From: Absidia repens
Taxonomy: Eukaryota > Mucoromycota > Mucoromycetes > Mucorales > Cunninghamellaceae
Length of the DNA stretch: 64,000 nt
Assembly: GCA_002105175.1 (NCBI GenBank)
Contig: MCGE01000005.1
Span: 1 to 64,000 of the forward strand
Reading direction: 5' to 3'
In this document: one piece after another, positions 51,715 through 63,827 of the stretch
Numbering within the stretch: the first letter of the stretch is position 1
How the letters are laid out: every line of letters begins with the position of its first letter
The notes under the pieces: model-generated
Database searches by the model: none
Seen by the model: the letters and a program-made list of their open reading frames with translations, nothing else
What the model was told of the DNA's origin: nothing
Translations under genes and position numbers: made by a program

Positions 51715-52880
51715 ATGACTCTTTACTACAGTTTAATTTTTGTAATTTTAGTTATTGAAGTAAGAAAGAAAAAAAAACTCTCGCCCCACGCTATATTATA
51801 GAGTTAATCGTGATCATTCCTTCTCCTTTTTGTAGATACTTCTATTCTTTGTGTTAATGGTAAGAAAATCAGCATTCTAATGTTAAACAAAGAAAAATCG
51901 GGAAACGGCTATTTATTATGAAAAAAATGTGATTTTTGTTTGCTTTCATGCCAATAGTTACCTTTACCAATCAAATGGCAAAAGATCTTAATTCATTGGT
52001 GGTCTACCTCTCCGACTGTAAGACGAAATGAAAAAAAAAGAATGCAATTATACTCACTAATCGCTAAATTCAATTTGACAAAGGTGTCGAGAATCAAGTA
52101 TTTTACCAAAATAAGCTGTGTGTAAGTCTGGAAATGCGGCAATTAAAAAATTAAAATGTCAACATAGGAGCACAGAACACACTGAATAACGTTTTCTTTT
52201 TTTTTTTTTTTTTTGGTGATAGTTTTATATTCATTCTACTTCTCGGTAAAGTCTCATCCAATATCTAAATTTTAGACAGTTCTATAGTTTATTTTTATTT
52301 GCTTTTTTTTTGTTTTTCTTTTTTGTTTTTTTCGCTGATAGACTCAATTGCCCGAATCGATATTGGGAAAGAAGCCAAAAACATCATGAACACTGATGAA
52401 GAAGAATCAAATGTCTCAGCCCCGCCATCACATGACATGGAAGCTACCATGTTTGCAAGGAAGTTCTATGCCCAACGTAACATGTAAGTTAACCTTTACT
52501 TGGAACTATAATTTGATTTATGATTATATCAATGGATAATATTAGATATTTGTGTGGATCTACTCTATTTTTGGACTTGTAAGTACCAGTATCAGCAATA
52601 TAAAAAAATCGCCATAAAGAAAAACCAATGTATCTCTCATCTCACTATTTGTTTAGAATATTACGGCGAATTTTCTTTCTTTTAAAAGAAAAGATTGTTT
52701 TAACTGATAAAATTTTCGAGCTTCAACAATCACTTGCGGTAAGTGTAATTACTATTCGCAAAACAACTTCTGGCTACATTTTCCTAATCGAACACTTTAC
52801 AGAATGATGATCATCCCACCAAAACAAGTGACAAAAAGAAACAGCCAATTAATAAAAAAAAAAAAAAAGTCAATGATTAG
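51715..52880 (+). CDS. BCAP31/Yet3-like endoplasmic reticulum membrane protein
   Basis: The BAP29/31 (yeast Yet) family consists of three-pass ER membrane proteins involved in quality control and export of membrane proteins. Nine short exons (51715-51759, 51836-51859, 51958-52017, 52084-52121, 52223-52245, 52342-52483, 52546-52578, 52657-52738, 52803-52880) join in phase to 174 aa. Order: MTLYYSLIFVILVIE and ILLFFVLM (first membrane span), LPLPIKWQKILIHWWSTSPT (the family's LPLP-W motif), VFIFILLLDSIARI (second span), an acidic loop, then MFARKFYAQRNIYLCGSTLF (family hallmark RKFYAQRN) and LDLILRRIFFLLKEK (third span), a short helix and a lysine-rich end KKKKKVND. The C-terminal coiled coil is much shorter than in the human protein (246 aa). 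The penultimate-type Lys cluster could act in ER retrieval. Several exons are under 40 nt. Confidence 0.9.
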
Positions 52881-54659
52881 AATTAGAATTTTTTTATAAA
52901 GACTCATCTCAATAGGTACGAATAAAGTGCTAGTATTATATTTAAACTGTGATTGAGTAAATTGTTCTAGCGCTTTCAAAGGGACAATAGAAATAAAAAT
53001 TACCCTAAACTTATTTGACACCATACAATTGCCTAAATGTGGACTGTATTTGATGTATACTTATTAGACGAACACTGACTTTTCTATTACAAAAAAAGTG
53101 TCTCCTTTTTTCTCTCTAAATCATTAACTACGCATCCCCGATCCAGAATGTATTTGGTACAAGAAGCAGGTTAATGAGGAACATATTTTCAAAACAATCG
53201 TATAAAGCTGCGCCAAAAACAATGAAATGATGTGTACAATGCCTCTAGTCAAGGGAAGCCTATAATAATTTATAGGGAAGATTATACTGGTGGCATGACT
53301 TAGGTTCATTAGTATTAGTTGGTAGAGTAACAATATGCCTATATTTTAATCCAGGACTGTCAACCTGTTGTTCGGGGTTTGAGGGGACTGAGCAAAAATG
53401 GACAAGAAGGGTAAAGGAAGAACTAGGAAGCAGATACTCGATAAGGCACTCACAAAAGATCAAAAATAACGACATTTTCTCACTATCACATGGATCATGG
53501 AATGGTTTACTAATAAAAAGGGGAATATTTTATTGAAGTATATTGATAGCTACTAAACGAAAGACGAGAGGTTCATTATAACAAAAGATCTATTGGAAGG
53601 ACTTAATGGAGGTAATAAATGAGAGATTAACGTTTCCGAAGAATTATCAGCTCTAATCTAAAGGCGTGATTGCAAAAAAATATTTAATATACTGCACAAG
53701 ATGTTTTAAAGACTGTAAGGACATTTATTATCGTGGCACCAACCACGGTCTATGTTAATCAAAGAGCGTGGTAGTAAAGAAAGGGATCTATTGCACAAGA
53801 CATGAAAGAGACAATTGGGAACATTTTATACTGATGAATGTAAAACAACACATATTTTATTCAGAAGCAAATATATTCTATGACAAACTAAAACTAAACT
53901 AAGCTAATGGAGGTTCCAAGAAACCAACCAGAGTGGTCCTAAATCCTGAATCCAAAATGAAAGGGTTTCCCCATGCATGTTGCAATCCCTGAGTTGAAAA
54001 CCTTTCTAAACTAGCCCTGACACTATTCTAAATTTAACATAATCCGATAGAAGTTGAATGATGAAGAAAGTATGAAAGAATGAAAGAAAGAAAAAAAAAA
54101 AGTAGAAAAAATGGGCGTAAATAAACCCACGTGTGCGGGATTGGAAATATTTTCTGTTGCCCTCGCTGAGTTGCAACTCTGACCATTTCGATGGAAAAGA
54201 CACTCAAAAGACCGTGTCTTGCAAGATATACCATGGCTACACATATTAGAATAAAGATATCACGGTTTTGTTTTCTTGTTGATATCGATAATATGGACCC
54301 TACTGTATCTTATTTTTTTCTTTATCTTAATGCTTTGTTGTCCCAACTGACCATCGTTCATGAAAAAAAAAAAAAAAAAATTAATACTGAACTTCGTTTC
54401 AATTATTTTTAGTATATCTTTAATATTTGTGGCTCGAATTTCGCTAGGGCAAAATTAAAAATATAAAAAAAGGTTGTTTTACAGTGAGTATTAGCGCCAG
54501 TTTGCCAAGACAAATTGAATTTTTCCATTTCAAGATAATAAATCATAGCAAAGTTACACTACGTGACGCTAATTTAAAAAAAATTCATTTCACGTTTTAT
54601 ACTTTTTGTTTCCTTCTTCCTCGTCCCTTTTTTTTTTTTTTTTCTATTTGATACCTACA
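52881..54659. other. Spacer with a dispersed-repeat copy
   Basis: No gene is seen. The BCAP31-like 3' UTR probably occupies the first 200 bp. A minus-strand dispersed-family copy lies at about 53700-54150, with weakly related sequence from 53490. The last 60 bp are a C/T-rich leader (TTCCTTCTTCCTCGTCCC then 18 T) directly before the decarboxylase ATG. Confidence 0.5.
53700..54150 (-). repeat. Dispersed repeat family, copy J
   Basis: On the plus strand: AGGGATCTATTGCACAAGAC (about 53782), GGAACATTTTATACTGATGA, ACACATATTTTATTCAG, CTAAGCTAATGGAGGTTCC, the core ATCCAAAATGAAAGGGTTTC (about 53951-53970) with CCATGCATGTTGCAATCCC, CTAAACTAGCCCTGACACTA, GAAAGAATGAAAGAAAG purine tract, and the end motif CACGTGTGCGGGATTGGAAA (about 54129-54148). 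Confidence 0.78.
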
Positions 54660-54904
54660 ATGACAATTGCTGAAGAAACCGCGGTCGACTTCCAACCTAA
54701 CCACACTCTGGAAAAACACATTGATGCTGGTAACCATGACGAGCTCATGAAGGTAATGCAAGATGAAAGATGTTGGTCCATTCATATATTAGGAATCTCA
54801 CGACTGGCTATTGTTTATTATTGTTGAATAGGCTTTGTCAGCGTCTGTTAGTCAAAGCGGTAATGGCAATTGTAAGTTGTTTTTTTTTGTTTTTTGTTTT
54901 TTGC

Positions 54905-54953
<49 letters not shown>

Positions 54954-56263
54954 TCACGCACATACTAAAAAGTAATAGTGTTAAATCACCATACTAATAT
55001 TGTGTCCCTTATTGCTGTGACATTAGTTAACGATGGTATTCACACACCATCAGCCAAAGCGCCTAAGCACTGGTACCGGCGAAAACTCTCTGGATGGATC
55101 CATCAGCACCTTGTCCCTGACCATTTCCAAGTGGCGGTGGAGAAGAAATATGGGGTTTTCGTGGTACTTCGCGATACCAAAGAATTCCATTATGAAGAAA
55201 TGCCCATCTACACCCGGATTGGAATGCATTTACTATTCGCAGGTCATTATCAAGAAAAATTGGTAGATACTTCCATTATGCATCGTCTATTTCATCATGA
55301 GAGCGTACAGCAAGGCGTCTATTTTACCGATCCCAAATCCGCCTCCCAAATCCCTTCCTTCATTGATCATTATTCCATCAATATGTCTCAGTACGCCATC
55401 CAAGATCCCTCCGCATATGCCAACTTCAACGAATTCTTCACCAGAGCTATCCTCCCCGAAGCTCGGCCTATTGCTGATCCTCACAATTCTGATGTTATTG
55501 TGTCTGCTGCTGATTGTCGCCTCAATGTCTTTAGTAATATCGATCAAGCGACAGAATACTGGTACAAAATAGAAAAAAAAAAATCAACGTAAAGGGGAAT
55601 GGTTGACAGGATAACTAATTTTTTATTTGTTATTTTTTTTATATGGGGGGTAAACAATGATGTTATAGGATCAAGGGCAAGAACTTCACATTGGCAAATT
55701 TGTTTCAAGACGAAGAATTGGCAAAGTCATTGGATGGCGGATCAATTGCAATTTTCCGTTTAGCCCCTCAAGACTACCATCGGTTCCATTCACCTGCACA
55801 TGGCATTGTACAATCCATTTCAAACATCGACGGCACTTATTTCACAGGTAAATCCACTAACCAAAAAGAGATATCTAGGGGCACTTATTCATGTATTGAA
55901 AAATGACCATCTTTTTTTTTTTTTTTTTTCCTAGTGAATCCTTGCACCGTTCGTGAATCACTAGATGTCTTCACTGAGAATCATCGGCAAGTCATCAAGA
56001 TGAAAGACAGCACGGATCGCTCTTTTGCAGTTGTCGCTGTGGGTGCTTTACTGGTAGGATCTATTGTGCTCACAAATGCAGAAATGAATGGTGCTTCTTT
56101 GGCGAAGGGTGAAGAAATGGGTTATTTCCAATATGGTGGCTCCACCGTTATTACTGTTTTCCCCAAGGATACCGTGGTCTGGGATGAAGATGTCGCCAAA
56201 ACTTCTGCCTCTTCTTTTGAAACATATGTCCGCATGGGTGAACGTATCGGTACATTTGTTTGA
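54660..56263 (+). CDS. psd: Phosphatidylserine decarboxylase (PSD2-like, without C2 domain)
   Basis: It converts phosphatidylserine to phosphatidylethanolamine using a pyruvoyl group formed by self-cleavage. Five exons (54660-54752, 54832-54871, 55027-55561, 55669-55847, 55935-56263) join in phase to 391 aa. Motifs in order: YANFNEFFTRAILPEARPI (family entry motif), SAADCRLNVF with the catalytic Asp, FRLAPQDYHRFHSPAHG with the catalytic His, NAEMNGASLAKGEEMGYFQY, and the GGST self-cleavage site in YGGSTVITVF, whose Ser becomes the pyruvoyl group. GGST is typical of the Psd2/vacuolar-Golgi type, while mitochondrial forms usually have LGST. There is no obvious mitochondrial presequence or C2 domain. 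Intron 2 carries a (GT)n microsatellite of about 20 repeats (54908-54951). Confidence 0.95.
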
Positions 56264-56525
56264 TTTTGATTTTATTTATTTATTTGGACCTCTCACCAAT
56301 TCTATTCCATTATTTCGCCTTTATCATCCATCCAAACACATATACCTTTTTTTCCCCTTTACACATGCCTTATCTCTTTTTGTCCATGAATATTCTCATA
56401 TCCACTTAGCATAGTATCACAATATCCCGCGGTGTTTAGACTATCTAGTATGAATTTTTCAATAATAAACTGAATTCCATTTTATTGAAACACATATAAC
56501 AAAAACATTAATAAAAATTGCTAAG

Positions 56526-56565
<40 letters not shown>

Positions 56566-56656
56566 TTTATATATATAATTCAATGTAGGTCATGGAGGGA
56601 TGGGATAAATAGCGTAAGGGTGTAGAGGTGATTGTGTAAACTATGAAATCTGTCCT
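56264..56656. other. Convergent spacer with (CTA)n microsatellite
   Basis: This lies between the 3' ends of the decarboxylase (+) and the checkpoint-like gene (-). It contains a run of about thirteen CTA triplets (56526-56566) and AATAAACTG-type possible polyadenylation sequence near 56463. No gene is seen. Confidence 0.6.
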
Positions 56657-59600
56657 TCAGCTTGATTTGATGCCATGAGTGTGTTCTTTTGTTGGAGAAG
56701 TAGAGAGAGCTTCGACAATATTGGGCGTCCTATGGGGGAAGACAAAAAGGCAGAGGATTCGTAGATAAGACAATATGCTATCATTTATGTTTCTTATTAT
56801 TTTACCTTGATATCGCAATTCCAAAGACTTGTCCATGACTTGTTGAAACCTTCTTAATGCTGTTAATATTTGGGCATAGACATCGTCATCTTGGTAGTCC
56901 AATAAGATCGGATAGATGTCAAGGGTTTTGTGCATCAATGTGATAGTACCAATCAGAAGACGATCACTGAAAATAGTAATGATATTTAGAATAGACTGAT
57001 CTTGACTTTTTTTTTTTTTTTTTTTTTTACAAAACTTACGATTCCGGCTTAGGCACTGATTCAAACGGAGGCATATATCCAGCTTCAATTCGTAGACATT
57101 CATTGTTGAGGGTGTAAATCGATGCGCTGAGAGCCAAACTAAATGCAACTTCAGGCGAGAATGGGGTAGGTTCAAGCACCATGACTTTACTAAACAACCG
57201 AGTTGCCATTTGTCTAATATTATACCACTTGAAAGTATTTGGCAAAAAAAAAAAAAAAAAAAAAAGTCAGGCACGCAAAATCAGTTTCTACCCTAATGAA
57301 TGGTCATTTTTCTTTCCCTACCTTCAATTCCAACATTCCTTGTGGCCTTGGTACTGTCAGGCAGGAATAAATATTTTTCAACAACGGGCGATATTTTTCA
57401 ACGTAAAGCCAATCAGTGTTTCCTAAATCACAAATACACAAAACAGAAAAGAGTGTGAATGAGTAATTGATATTTAGATCTTTTATTTGTATCCTACCAT
57501 CAGCAACCAGTGCGTGTACTAAAAGAAGAGCTTCGTTTGTTGTCACCAAGGGTTTCTGGGAAGATATCATATCAGTGAATCCTTTTTGATCAAGCAAAAA
57601 TAATAGTCTTTAAAAAATAGTTCCATTAGTTTATTTGCATACGACGTTTTTTTGCGTTGATGTACCAAGCTAGTTTCTTACCTTTTTGTAGACCCAGGCT
57701 GTTTTATTTCCATTTCATTGCCATCAATGCACAAGCCAGAAAGAAGTTTTAAGATCATTGATGATGTTTCCTGGGCCTGTGCGGGAGTAACACCTGTCAG
57801 TAGCCTTCGGGTATCAGTAGGGCCAAATGCATGCCCTCCTAAAAGCGCTCTTATGCTTCTGTATTTCATGCCGGTAGTGCTGGGATAATTTTGAATATAA
57901 GAACCCTTTCCATATCCTTCATCTATACTTTTCAATGGAATCAGAGTCAGGCCTTTGGTCAAAAAGTGTAAAGTTGATTGATCACCAGCTAAAGGAAGAT
58001 TTAGATTTAAAATGCATTAGCATTTTTATTCGTTTCAGCGCCATTATTTGGTTTATTATTGTTTTTTCATTACCTCCAAGCATTTCTTGAGTCAAGTGAG
58101 TGACAACATGAGCTTGATAATGTATTGATAGCGCGTAAATAAGTTCGGTCGATCGTATAAACATCATAGTCTGTATAGAGGTTAAATAATATATTAGAGC
58201 AAGTTGTCATAATGTCTTTTTCAGGGGGGGCACTTACCTTTTCTTCTTGTACGGATAATTGGATGAAGATTCGTAGAATAAAAAGGATTTGAGATATAGT
58301 TGCCTTGACGCCTAAAGATCCCACATGGGAGATGCACCGCGAGATGTCATTTGCCAGAGCGTTCAGAATAGAGTCCGATTCTGTTGCCAGTTGCGGCGGT
58401 CGTAAGCCATTGAGAATGATTGTTTGAAGGTCTACAGCCACCTTTGAGTCGTGCTCCGGTCCCTTTGTATCCAAATGTGATTTGACGAAATTCACCCCTC
58501 CTAAGCAATGACAGAATGCCTTTCAATATAGATAGTTGAGAATCGGATTAATGTCTTCATGTGGTTTCGGTTGTTATTTTTACTTACTTTGACATCCAGT
58601 ATTTTCTGTGCCCTACGCTGTCGATCGATATCCTGTTTTACTAATCCAAGTTGAATGGCTACTGAGTCATTGACGGTTTGTTCTAATCCGCGTTGCTTTT
58701 TGATTTCTACTTCGCTTTTCAAAGGCGGTGGTGGTATTACTGTTGTTGCTGCTGCTGCTGCTGATCCCAATGATTGGGTTGGTATGGGGGCTCTCTGGGG
58801 TGGTCGTGAAGGGGATCCAATTGATGGTCCTGGAGATGGTGACACAGAAGTGCGTGGCCGTTTCATTGGGTGATTTCTAATAAAACCGTTCCTGGATGGA
58901 AATGCAGTATCTAGAGCAATACCGCAAACTAGTGTTAGCTTCAAAATGGTGTGTTTATTTTATGACATTTACTTACTTCGACGAGATATACTATGGTATT
59001 GTTCCGGGGATCTTCGGTAGATTGGGTTGACATAGAAGTAGAGGTAGAAGTAACAGGAGCGGGGCTTTGGGGATCGATATCCATCGAGACTCTGTCATTT
59101 TCAGAAGCCTGTTGTTGTAGCTTGTTTTTGAATTCCCTTAGTTCTGCCCTGGTTGATTCTAATTCTTGATTCTATAAAAAGGTTAAATCAGCACAAGGCA
59201 TAATTAATTTGATAGTCTAACTGAGGTCAGTACCGAGTACATTACCTTGAATGCCAGTTCAGATCGAAGTCGCGTCGCATGTCGAAGAGCAGATTCGAGT
59301 TCTAATTTTTGTTTCTGTTGACATTGCAGATTGATCAGCACTTAGATTATGCTCTTTTACTTGTACTTGCTACCTACCTCATAATTCATCCCGTAATGTT
59401 CAGACGGTTGTAAAGCTGAAAACCAGTTTTTTGTTGTATTTGCTATAGTAGGAGGTGGTTCTTGATCAGAAGGTCCAGCATTTGTTGGTTGCTGTTGGAA
59501 GTCATCATATACTAGTATGGAAGACGTGTTCGTGTCTGTGTTCGTGTTTGTGTTCGTGTTTGTGTTCGTGTTGGATCTGGCAGCATCGGGGTAGATGTTT

Positions 59601-59701
59601 GACTTTTGATGTTGAGAGGCCCGGTATTCCATTTCGGTCTTTTCTAGTATACTGATAAGATCAAAATCATCGTCATTGAATAAATCTTCATCCTCGTCCA
59701 T
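56657..59701 (-). CDS. Probable ATRIP/Rad26-like DNA-damage checkpoint protein (tentative)
   Basis: The N-terminal exon starts MDEDEDLFNDDDFDLISILE, an acidic head like the RPA-binding end of ATRIP/Rad26 proteins. It continues with a low-complexity Asn/Thr repeat (59520-59575), then a coiled coil split by introns (LELESALRHATRLRSELAFK, then NQELESTRAELREFKNKLQQ). A Pro/Ser-rich segment and a basic RNHPMKRPRTSVSPSPGPS come next. The rest is helical and repeat-like, for example SKVAVDLQTIILNGLRPPQL, GSLGVKATISQILFILRIFI, GVTPAQAQETSSMILKLLSG and LEVKVGKEK-side exons, ending FPHRTPNIVEALSTSPTKEH near 56660. Layout (acidic head, coil, long helical C-terminus, roughly 750-800 aa) fits the regulatory partner of the ATR kinase. 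Single motifs are not decisive. An unrelated coiled-coil scaffold is the alternative. Many exons are short, and the exact model between 57000 and 58500 is uncertain. Confidence 0.5.
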
Positions 59702-62700
59702 TCTTTTTTGTGTGTGCGTGTTGTATGTGGGTTTTGGGAGGCGAGGGAGAGAATTGAAAGAGACGATTTTTCTTAAAAAAAAAAAAAAAAAAAAGGCGGT
59801 GATTAAAATGCCACACCACATTATATATACTTTATAGATGTCTCTCAGCATCATACCAATCTTTTATTTTATTTTTCTTCATCACAAGTACTTTTCTTGA
59901 TTCAATTTTTATATGAGTTTCCAATGTTTTTTTTCAGTTATTTCCTGTTGCTAGCCAGAGGGTCGCATTCCGGGTACGCGGCCCCTTAAGGCGGAACCTA
60001 TGAGTTGAGTCTGTCGTCGCCGAAGAGACTCGTCGTAAACAAAACCACTCAAAAATCATTTGATAGGACTTCATTAGATTTTATATTTATTTAAATTATT
60101 GAACCACTTCCGCTTTTATTGATATCGTTTTTTGGAATAAAAATTATTTTCGTATTTGCTTCCATTTGCATTTTCATCAGCTTGCCACTGTTGTCTATGA
60201 TATATATTCGTATGTATATTTGATTATAATCGAAAAAAGCTCATCATCATAGACGATTCCCAAAATAAACTAGCCTCTAATGTAGATACATAAAAAGGCA
60301 CGCCACATGATAATGTAGACACACACAAAAAATCACCCAGCGTGTGTACCAAAATGACAACAGCTTTATTGTGTGCACTTCCTCCAAATGCGCGATTGTA
60401 TTAACTGATTAGCTCGGATTTGAGTTCATATAACTTTGTAATAAATAAAACATAAAAAAACAGTTAGAAGCATTCAAAGTCGATCAATGTTTATTTGCGT
60501 CCAAAGTCTTGAAATTGAAATAATTCTGAACAGAGAAAGTTTCCAAAAGCTGTAGGGTTTAATATAAAACAGAGGTGAAAAGCATTGATCCTGTTTTGCA
60601 TACACACAGTAGAATGATCGGGACGCAGTTACACCATTGATATCACATTTAATTACCATACAAAATCTTAGGAGCATATTAGTTAAAGAATGCTCGCAAG
60701 GAACACCAGCTAACGAAGTACGCCTGGCTGTTCAGAAATTCTTCCCCTCAAGCGCCCCTGGAATCATCGTTGTGTATGGCATAATTTTTTTCATAGTTTG
60801 TCATACAACGAAAAAAAAAATAAAGAGAGTTGTTGAATATCCGAAGGGTCTGATAGTAGATATTGATAGTTAAAACTAACGAATATATTTATTGAAGGTT
60901 AAGTGTAAACTGTGAATGTCAACAGCAGTCAAGGGATCTAACGTTGGTGACATGAGGGAGATTGAGGGGGGATCTAGAGAATGGTCAGCACTAATCTAAA
61001 GGAAAAATTGGAAAAAAAAAAAAAAAGAGATATGATACATTATACTGTGCAGTACAATGCAATAGAAATAGCAAAGGGAAGTTAGGGGTATTTTCTGTTG
61101 AAGTGCAACAATGGTCAACACTAATCAAAGGAGGTGATGGTAGTAAAAAATAGATCTCGTACATAAGGAATGAGAGAGACTAATGGGACTTTTTCATTGC
61201 GGAAAAAACATATTTTATTTAGATATAGATAAACTATGGGCAAACTAAATATTTAGCTAAGCTAATGGAGTCTTCAAAAGCCAACTAATGGTGGTTCTAA
61301 ATCCTGAATCCAAAATGGCAGGGTTTCCCCATGCATCTTGTAATCCCTGAACTGAAACCCCCTTCTAAAGTAGCCCTGACACTAATCTAAGTCCATCATA
61401 ACCTCATACAAGTTCAATGATGCAGAAAAAAAAATCAAGGGAAAAAATGAAAATAAATGAAAAGAAAGAGAAAGAAAAAATAAAAATTGAGAGTAAACAA
61501 ACTATTTTCACGTGGGCGGTACTTGAATGATTTTTCTCCTGTGAGGCGATTTTTGTTGGTGGATACAAACAAAAGAAATCTGTTGTTTTAATTTTGTGAA
61601 GCATTCAACATCATGCAACATAATCGATGTGATGGTTTTCTCATGACGGAAACCTCCATCCTAGACTTCAGAAGTAGGATGTTTAATAGCAAATATATCA
61701 AACTGTATTTGGATTTTTTCTTTATATCACTTCTGGTGCTCACTCGCAAATACTCCAAAAAACATAAAAACTCTATAAAAACAGCCCTTTGAAAGACTAC
61801 CGTATAGCCAGTTCTAGCTGCACCTATTGCTTTCTTTAATGGGAAGTTTGATTCAAAATACTGTCAACCAGGAATTCACAGGCTTATTCGAAGTCGACCA
61901 CTTACTGGCTTGGGCTAGCGACGAATGACAATTCCTTGCTGTTTCAGGGTTTTCCCGATCAGTATCTCGTGGGCGACCATAGTTATTCTTAAACCATCCC
62001 CAGAAGGTTTTTATTTTTAATTTTAGTATAAATATCCGTTTTTTTCTTTTTATATATTTTTACTTATTCGGAAATTATTACTCCTGAACGGTCTTTGAAA
62101 GCTACCATTCTATTTTATTTTTCTCTCTATCACACACAAAAGATTGAATTTAAGCCTAAAAGTGCTGGTGCTTTGTTACTGTTACGCTGAACGCTTATTG
62201 GTGGAATGTTAAAAATGCAGTAATGAAAATTCAATAGTGAAATCTCCAATGAAATGTCAATCAATGATATCATAGTAGTAGTAAAACCTTCTTTGAAAAT
62301 AATATAATTACTGGAAGAAAGATCTTTATATTATGAAAAAATAATTATTATCTTTATCTCAATAAATTTATTATCACGGTTTTTTTTAAACCACCAACGC
62401 CTGTTGTTTATCTTTTATTCCAACTTTTGGAATACTTTTTTTATAAACTTTTGACAGCTGAGTCTGATTTTTTTTTTTTTTTGACTTGATCTGTCTTCAT
62501 TTTTGAAAATATATAATACCACTTGGACATTCAAATCTAATCCTATTTTATTTTTAAGCCTTTGAAGCTAAAATCGGTTGGACTTCATCTTAAAAAGTTC
62601 TGGTTCTCACTCTGAAAGAAAATAAAAACCTACAAAAACAAATTCTAGTGACGACCTAATAACCAAAGTTAGCCGTGACAATACATAAAAAAAAAACCTA

Positions 62701-62800
62701 CAAAAACACAATCCAGTAAGAATAAAATAACAAACTTACCCGTAACACTAAATATGGAAGCCAAAAAAAATGTCGATCATGGATCGGTTGCAAAAGATAT
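59702..62800. other. 3.1-kb spacer with a dispersed-repeat copy
   Basis: No gene is supported. A GC-richer patch at 59950-60050 (with TACGCGGCCCC and GTCGTCGCCGAAGAGACTCG) lies upstream of the checkpoint-like gene and may be its promoter. A minus-strand dispersed-family copy is at about 61080-61530. From 62030 the sequence is very AT-rich with two near-copies of ACCTACAAAAACA (about 62628 and 62697). Confidence 0.45.
61080..61530 (-). repeat. Dispersed repeat family, copy K
   Basis: On the plus strand: TTGAAGTGCAACAATGGTCA (about 61099), ACACTAATCAAAGG, ATGGGACTTTTTCATTG, AACATATTTTATTTAGATAT, CTAAGCTAATGGAGTCTTC, the core ATCCAAAATGGCAGGGTTTC (about 61308) with CCATGCATCTTGTAATCCC, GTAGCCCTGACACTAATC, a long purine tract and the end motif CACGTGGGCGGTACTTGAAT (about 61509-61528). 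Confidence 0.76.
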
Positions 62801-62872
62801 GGGCTTCTCCGGGAATCGAACCCGGGACCTCTCGCACCCTAAGCGAGAATTATACCACTAAACCAAGAAGCC
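62801..62872 (-). tRNA. tRNA-Pro (anticodon AGG)
   Basis: On the minus strand the 72-nt gene folds as a standard cloverleaf without an intron. The acceptor stem GGCTTCT pairs with AGAAGCC, followed by discriminator C. The D arm has TTTAGTGGTATAATTC. The anticodon arm CTCGC-TTAGGGT-GCGAG carries AGG. The T arm contains GGTTCGATTCC, which is also the B box. A TTTT just after the 3' end (plus 62792-62795) can stop Pol III. Confidence 0.97.
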
Positions 62873-63436
62873 TAACTATTTTTAGAAATTGAAAAGCATA
62901 TATATAAAGTAAAGCTATATATCGGCTGTATGTTTAAGCGGCATGATTTGGTGCAATGATGATTCAAATGCCGCCTTACTTTCCTTCTATGGAATTTAGA
63001 AAAATAGTGTGAATGCGTACTGACAAAGGGGACGGGGAAGTTAAAAGAGAAGGAAAAGGCGTTAACAAGTATTATAATAATAGAAATCATGTGCACACTG
63101 TTTACATTGTAGAAAAATTATTCAAAGCTGAGAAAAGGAAGTTTCTTTTTTTTTTTTTTTTTTTTGGTCCTAACATTACAGCACTGGGCATGGTGTGCGT
63201 TCGTCGTTCTACAAGGGATATTGAATAAAACGGTGTCAGAATGATATCATTGCCTTCACGTTTTTCATTTTCTTTGCGAATGGGATATAAACAAACGGGT
63301 TGAAGGAAACCTATAAGTCATTGGCGTGATCAAAGGTTTATCCGACCTGTACCATTTTATCCGCTCTTTTTTTAATTCAAATGTTTTCTTTCCATTTGTT
63401 TACCTTTGCTTTCTCCTTTAACTTCGTTTTTATATC
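62873..63436. other. Spacer upstream of the last gene
   Basis: No gene is seen. There is a run of 19 T (63147-63165). C/T-rich sequence (TTTTCTTTCCATTTG to TTTCTCCTTTAACTTCG) precedes the ATG at 63437, resembling the leaders of other genes here. Confidence 0.4.
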
Positions 63437-63788
63437 ATGTCATCATCATATCTAAGCGAATTCATTGAAAAAGAAAAAGATTGTACGTTGGACGGTCTTG
63501 TCAAGCCATTATTAAATGTACTATATAGTGTAGTGAATGATAATAAAAAAAGAAAAAGCCGTTGTTGTATTTATTCATCACATTTTATTTGTAATAGCAT
63601 CAGCATATTACCGTTCGGTCGGAAATGTCTATCGAAAATACACCATCAATTGATATTTTGGAATATGAAGAAGATAATAACGACAACCAAAGTTTGCTGC
63701 GCTCATCCTTCTCTTTGTCAAAACATGAAACTTTAGTGGGCGGTAATTCAAAACTGAGCTTTTTTTGTTTTTTAAAAAAATATAATCC

Positions 63789-63827
<39 letters not shown>

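Noticed and set aside
59950..60050. GC-rich patch considered as a tRNA or other RNA gene
   Set aside because: No cloverleaf, B box or stable fold could be drawn by hand.
60637..60873. 78-codon frame upstream of copy K
   Set aside because: Compositionally like spacer, no domain, no supporting exons.
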